From: an uncultured Lachnospiraceae bacterium
GTDB taxonomy: Bacteria > Bacillota > Clostridia > Lachnospirales > Lachnospiraceae
Length of the DNA: 10,017 nt
Assembly (NCBI GenBank): GCA_946406305.1
Contig: CAMJKC010000053.1
Coordinates: forward strand, 1 to 10,017
Direction of reading: 5' to 3'
Positions 6,948 through 10,017 of this stretch are shown one piece after another (positions within the stretch are counted from its first letter, which is position 1; the number at the start of each line of letters is the position of its first letter). A program made the translations under genes and the position numbers. Below the pieces are notes generated by a model, which had not been told where the DNA came from, ran no database searches, and saw only the letters and a list, made by a program, of their open reading frames with translations.

Positions 6948-8432
6948 ATGGTGTTTAACTTTGAAAAATTAGAAAAAAATAAAATATTTTTTGCTGTAGC
7001 ATTGTTTCAAGTGCTAACAGTTTTTTTATGTCTAATAAAAAATAGTAATGAAACTGATGGTTTTTCAATATTATTACTCATATTGTGGATGAGTAATAGA
7101 GTTATTATGTATCAATTTTTAAAAGGCTTAAAGAGAGCAGACTTAATAAAGAAAACATTATTATTTTATTTAATTGTTTTCGTAGCCTCTGTTTTATATG
7201 TATGGTGTAATTATTATGTTGATTCATATGAGTACTATAAGGAAAATTTATTTTTAGTTAATCTAACTGCCTTACTTGTATTTACGATCAGTTATTATGC
7301 TTTACTAGCAGCCTTTGAAATGTTTTTTATAACGACATATATAGATGAATATAAGAAAAGTGATAGAAGTATAAAAAAAATAATTGAAAATCTACTTAAG
7401 CATACTTTTTTTGTAACTATGTTCGTCGTAATAACTTTTACTATTATGGTTTTAATCAGTTTAAACGAAACAAAGTATATGATACATTCTATAGTTTTAA
7501 TAACTATAATTCATATAGCAATTATCATAATTGATTATTTGTCAGTATTATTTTTTGAAAATGTTATTATAAAAAAAATTGATGCGAAATATATAAAAAT
7601 AATCATATTATGTATGATTTTACTTCCTATTTTAATATTTAGGGGAGAAATATTAAACTCTATAAAAGGTTATACAAAAGCAATAGGAGTAGCAATTACA
7701 AAAAATACAGAATATTTGAAAAAAAATAAACCTGAAGATATAGTTACAGATGAGCGAGAAATTTATTCTTATACTAATGATATAGAAAGTGCATTAGACG
7801 ATTACAAAGTAGTAGAAAATATAAGTGATGCAGAAGTAGGAGATGTAGTAAAATTTGGAAAAAGTTTTGTTAAAAATAACATATCAAAAAAAATAGACAA
7901 CTATTATTGTATATTAGATAAAAATGAAGATTATATAACTCTTATGTCTTTTTACTGTATTGATTTGTTAAACTATGATGATTTAGAGTATTATGATAAT
8001 GAATATAAAATTGTAGAATATTTGAATACAACATTTTATGAGAATGCCTTTTCAGAGGAAGAAAAAGAACTGATAATAGAGAAGAGTTATAATAAATCAA
8101 AAGAATATAAAGTATATATTCCAAGTTTATACGAAGTATCAAAAGCAAAAGACAATAAAAATATTATAAAGTTTTTGAGAATGAAGATTGGAGATTGGAA
8201 TATTTACTATAATTATTTTAAAGAAAATACTGATGACCCCTTTAATAATTCAATAAGGAATTATGTTTTGTCACCACATAGATTACAAAAAAATACAGTG
8301 AGAATTTATTCTACGGGTGAATCAAGAGATATAGATAGAATATATGATAGAGAACTTACTTCAAGTGATTCGTTTTTCAAATTTAATATAGGACTTAGAC
8401 CAATCATAACTATAAAAAATTATAGGGGTTAA
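6948..8432 (+). CDS. Seven-TM membrane protein with C-terminal DUF6273-like domain
   Basis: I know no characterised homologue. Of 494 residues, the first 231 form about seven membrane helices (12-30, 38-58, 68-88, 101-131, 153-172, 178-203, 215-231). Loops predicted inside are basic (59-68, 132-152, 204-214); those predicted outside are acidic or neutral (31-37, 89-100, 173-178). This puts the N-terminus in the cytosol and the C-terminal half outside. Residues 296-490 resemble DUF6273 domains: VGDVVKFG (297-304), YLNTTFYENAFSEEEKELI (358-376), YIPSLYEVSK (390-399), RNYVLSPHR (437-445) and the closing GLRPIITIK (482-490). The domain is related to the protein starting at 9627, though it has NYYCIL where that protein has KWKIYD. 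The start is ATG 6948, 14 nt after the upstream stop, with only a weak GTGAT nearby; GTG 6951 is possible. Helix limits are by eye. Function unknown: a sensor, carbohydrate-binding or surface display role are all open. Confidence 0.72.
   Translation: MVFNFEKLEKNKIFFAVALFQVLTVFLCLIKNSNETDGFSILLLILWMSNRVIMYQFLKGLKRADLIKKTLLFYLIVFVASVLYVWCNYYVDSYEYYKENLFLVNLTALLVFTISYYALLAAFEMFFITTYIDEYKKSDRSIKKIIENLLKHTFFVTMFVVITFTIMVLISLNETKYMIHSIVLITIIHIAIIIIDYLSVLFFENVIIKKIDAKYIKIIILCMILLPILIFRGEILNSIKGYTKAIGVAITKNTEYLKKNKPEDIVTDEREIYSYTNDIESALDDYKVVENISDAEVGDVVKFGKSFVKNNISKKIDNYYCILDKNEDYITLMSFYCIDLLNYDDLEYYDNEYKIVEYLNTTFYENAFSEEEKELIIEKSYNKSKEYKVYIPSLYEVSKAKDNKNIIKFLRMKIGDWNIYYNYFKENTDDPFNNSIRNYVLSPHRLQKNTVRIYSTGESRDIDRIYDRELTSSDSFFKFNIGLRPIITIKNYRG
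8424..8428 (+). promoter_or_regulatory. Ribosome binding site of the SH3b/PBP lipoprotein gene
   Basis: AGGGG lies 6 nt before ATG 8435, inside the last codons of the upstream gene, whose TAA stop is at 8430-8432. It fixes the lipoprotein start and implies coupling to the 7-TM gene. Confidence 0.7.
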
Positions 8433-8434
8433 TT

Positions 8435-9637
8435 ATGAGAAAAACATTTTTTATTTTATTCTTAACATTGTTTTTATTTTCTTGTAAAAAAGAAGAGCCT
8501 GAGTATAAAGAGTATAAAGTTATATGTGATGTTTTAAATATAAGAGAAAAACCAAGTGCAACATCTAATATACTTAAGAGAGTGACTTATGGAGATATAT
8601 TGTTTGTCAATGTAAAATATGAAAGTATTGATTTTGCAGAAGTAATATTGGAAGGTAAGACAGGGTATGCAAAAAAAATTCATTTGCAAGAAGTAGTGAG
8701 TAGTGTTGAAAATAGTAAAAAAGATTTAGAAGATAATTCTAATGATGAAGAGGTCGAAGATGATGACTCTATAATAAATGAAACATATTCACAGTATGAA
8801 GAAGATAATTTTAATAAAGAGCAAGGTAATACAGATATTGCAGTTTATAATTATCCAAAAGTTGAAGGCTCATTTGCATTATTGCCTTTTATTGCAAGAG
8901 TTAGGTCCGAGATATTGGGAGAAGACATAGTGATTTCTCAGAATAATACAAGGACTTCAACGGCTACGGATGATGCTTGGGAGAAACTTATTGCTGGCAC
9001 TACTGACTTAATTATTGTCTATGATGCAGAAAATGAAATAAAGACAATTATTGAAAAAGAAAAATCAAACCTAATTATAACTCCTATAGGAGTTGATGCT
9101 TTAGCATTTTTTGTAAACAAAGATAATAAAGTTAGTAATTTGACAAGAGATGAGTTAAAAAAAATATATACAGGTGAAATTAATAATTGGAAACAACTTG
9201 GTGGAGATGATAAAGCTATAAAAGCTTTTCAAAGGCCATATGAAAGTGCAACACAAACAATGTTTTTAAATCTTTTGATGGAAGGTGATAAACCGATAGA
9301 TTCACTTTTATATGACGAATATGATGAATATGAAGAAAGAGATATTAGATATGTGGCTCCATATAGCAATCAAGATAATGCTATAGGATATGATGTGTAT
9401 CATTATGTAAAAAATGTGAATTACAAAAATGATATAAAATTTTTAAAAATAGATGGAGTGAGTGTAGATGATGAAAGTATAAGAGATGGGAAATATCCAC
9501 TTTTAAATAATTTTTATGTGGCTATGAAAAAAGATACAGATTTGAATTCTCCAGCAAAAAAAATATATGATTATATAGTTTCAGAAAAAGGTAAAGAAGC
9601 ACTTATGAAAGAAGGTTATATACCATATGTGGAATAA
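8435..9637 (+). CDS. Lipoprotein with SH3b domain and PstS-like substrate-binding domain
   Basis: Predicted surface lipoprotein of 400 residues. A short hydrophobic signal (about 4-16) ends in LFSC, with C17 the likely lipidated cysteine; Phe at -2 is less usual for a lipobox. Residues 27-86 look like a bacterial SH3 domain (VLNIREKPS at 33-41), a fold that often binds cell wall. A very acidic linker follows (17 Asp/Glu in 92-134). Residues 135-400 resemble PstS-type binding proteins (PBP_like_2): YPKVEGS (140-146), LIAGTTDLII (185-194), IYTGEINNWKQLGG (244-257), AIGYD (316-320), and the closing SEKGKEALMKEGYIP (383-397). The ligand loop at 265-275 reads FQRPYESATQT, where PstS-like proteins have GSGT or SGSQT, so phosphate binding is doubtful. 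No pst permease or ATPase genes are in view. The start has AGGGG 6 nt upstream and lies 2 nt after the previous stop; its end overlaps the next gene by 11 nt. The ligand is unknown. Confidence 0.82.
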   Translation: MRKTFFILFLTLFLFSCKKEEPEYKEYKVICDVLNIREKPSATSNILKRVTYGDILFVNVKYESIDFAEVILEGKTGYAKKIHLQEVVSSVENSKKDLEDNSNDEEVEDDDSIINETYSQYEEDNFNKEQGNTDIAVYNYPKVEGSFALLPFIARVRSEILGEDIVISQNNTRTSTATDDAWEKLIAGTTDLIIVYDAENEIKTIIEKEKSNLIITPIGVDALAFFVNKDNKVSNLTRDELKKIYTGEINNWKQLGGDDKAIKAFQRPYESATQTMFLNLLMEGDKPIDSLLYDEYDEYEERDIRYVAPYSNQDNAIGYDVYHYVKNVNYKNDIKFLKIDGVSVDDESIRDGKYPLLNNFYVAMKKDTDLNSPAKKIYDYIVSEKGKEALMKEGYIPYVE

Positions 9638-10017
9638 GAATAAAAAATTATATATTTTATTGAGTGTAATAATAAATGTTTCATTTATTATGAGTTTTTT
9701 GTATCAAAGCAAAATTAGTTTAATTTATGCAAACGGCATATCAAATTTATCTGTTGGGGAAGAGATAGAAATAGGAAAAGTTATAGCAAGTGACGAAAAA
9801 TTAAAATGGAAAATATATGATATAGATGAAGAGAATAATAAAATTTTTGTGATTACAAAAGATATAATAGATGTGAGAGAATTTGGAGAAGGTATATGTA
9901 ATTATAAGAATTCAAAGATTAGATATTACTTAAATAACGAGTTCTTAAATAAAAATTTCACTGAAGATGAAAAAGAGCATATACTATATACTGAAAATGA
10001 AAGTAATATGGCATATT
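9627..10017 (+). CDS. Membrane-anchored or secreted DUF6273-like protein, 3' end outside window
   Basis: An open frame runs from ATG 9627 to the window edge, 130 codons with no stop. The N-terminus is basic (MWNKNKK), then hydrophobic at about 8-26, so it is a signal peptide or membrane anchor; there is no lipobox. From residue 43 it matches the pattern of DUF6273: VGEEIEIGKV (43-52), KWKIYDID (60-67), IFVITKDII (73-81), then KIRYYLNNEFLNKNFTEDEK (97-116). It aligns by eye with the domain of the 7-TM protein (VGDVVKFG, YLNTTFYENAFSEEEKELI), so the two are probably diverged paralogues. The gene overlaps the lipoprotein gene by 11 nt in another frame, with AAGAAGG 11 nt before the ATG. The domain's C-terminal half, with its usual closing GxRP motif, should lie just beyond the window. 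Function unknown. Confidence 0.75.
   Translation, partial: MWNKNKKLYILLSVIINVSFIMSFLYQSKISLIYANGISNLSVGEEIEIGKVIASDEKLKWKIYDIDEENNKIFVITKDIIDVREFGEGICNYKNSKIRYYLNNEFLNKNFTEDEKEHILYTENESNMAY

Noticed and set aside
6948..8432. The 7-TM protein as a GT-C glycosyltransferase or GtrA-like flippase.
   Set aside because: No acidic DE/DD-type motif in a first outside loop and a helix count and length unlike GtrA; the C-terminal half matches DUF6273 features instead.
8435..9637. Annotation as the phosphate-binding protein PstS of a Pst transporter.
   Set aside because: The fold is PstS-like, but the protein carries an N-terminal SH3b domain and an acidic linker, the glycine-rich anion loop is replaced, and no pstC, pstA, pstB or phoU is present in the window.

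Overview
The window is AT-rich (well under a third G+C by eye), with AGA/ATA-rich codon use and AGGAGG-type ribosome binding sites. UvrA and Ktr proteins of clostridial appearance fit a low-GC Bacillota, probably an anaerobe of the Clostridia/Tissierellia type. I would not name a genus from this sequence alone.

Layout: a short intergenic region (about 2049-2175) divides the window into two divergent transcription units. To the left, on the minus strand, lies a two-gene potassium uptake operon: ktrB (membrane channel subunit) then ktrA (cytosolic RCK regulatory subunit). To the right, on the plus strand, six genes run in one direction with spacings of 14 nt to -11 nt, so they probably form one operon: a GtrB/DPM1-like glycosyltransferase, uvrA, a second family 2 glycosyltransferase, a 7-TM protein with a C-terminal DUF6273-like domain, a lipoprotein joining an SH3b domain to a PstS-like substrate-binding fold, and a second DUF6273-like membrane-anchored protein cut by the window end. 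No terminator-like hairpin was found inside this series. The dividing region holds two extended -10 promoters in mirror image, facing outward, with shared -35 space.

How the genes may work together: KtrAB imports K+ and is a self-contained unit. The two glycosyltransferases probably charge a polyprenyl phosphate (or similar carrier) with sugar at the membrane. The last three genes all look envelope-located: the 7-TM protein's charge pattern puts its DUF6273-like domain outside, the lipoprotein is outside, and the last protein has an N-terminal signal/anchor. UvrA (nucleotide excision repair) is the odd member, apparently carried in an envelope operon without uvrB or uvrC. The least explained part is 6948-10017: two DUF6273-like proteins flanking an SH3b/PBP lipoprotein with an altered ligand-loop motif and no transporter genes nearby. 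A shared envelope function for that trio is inference.

There is no non-coding stretch longer than 300 bases. No tRNA, rRNA, CRISPR array, insertion sequence or phage gene was seen.
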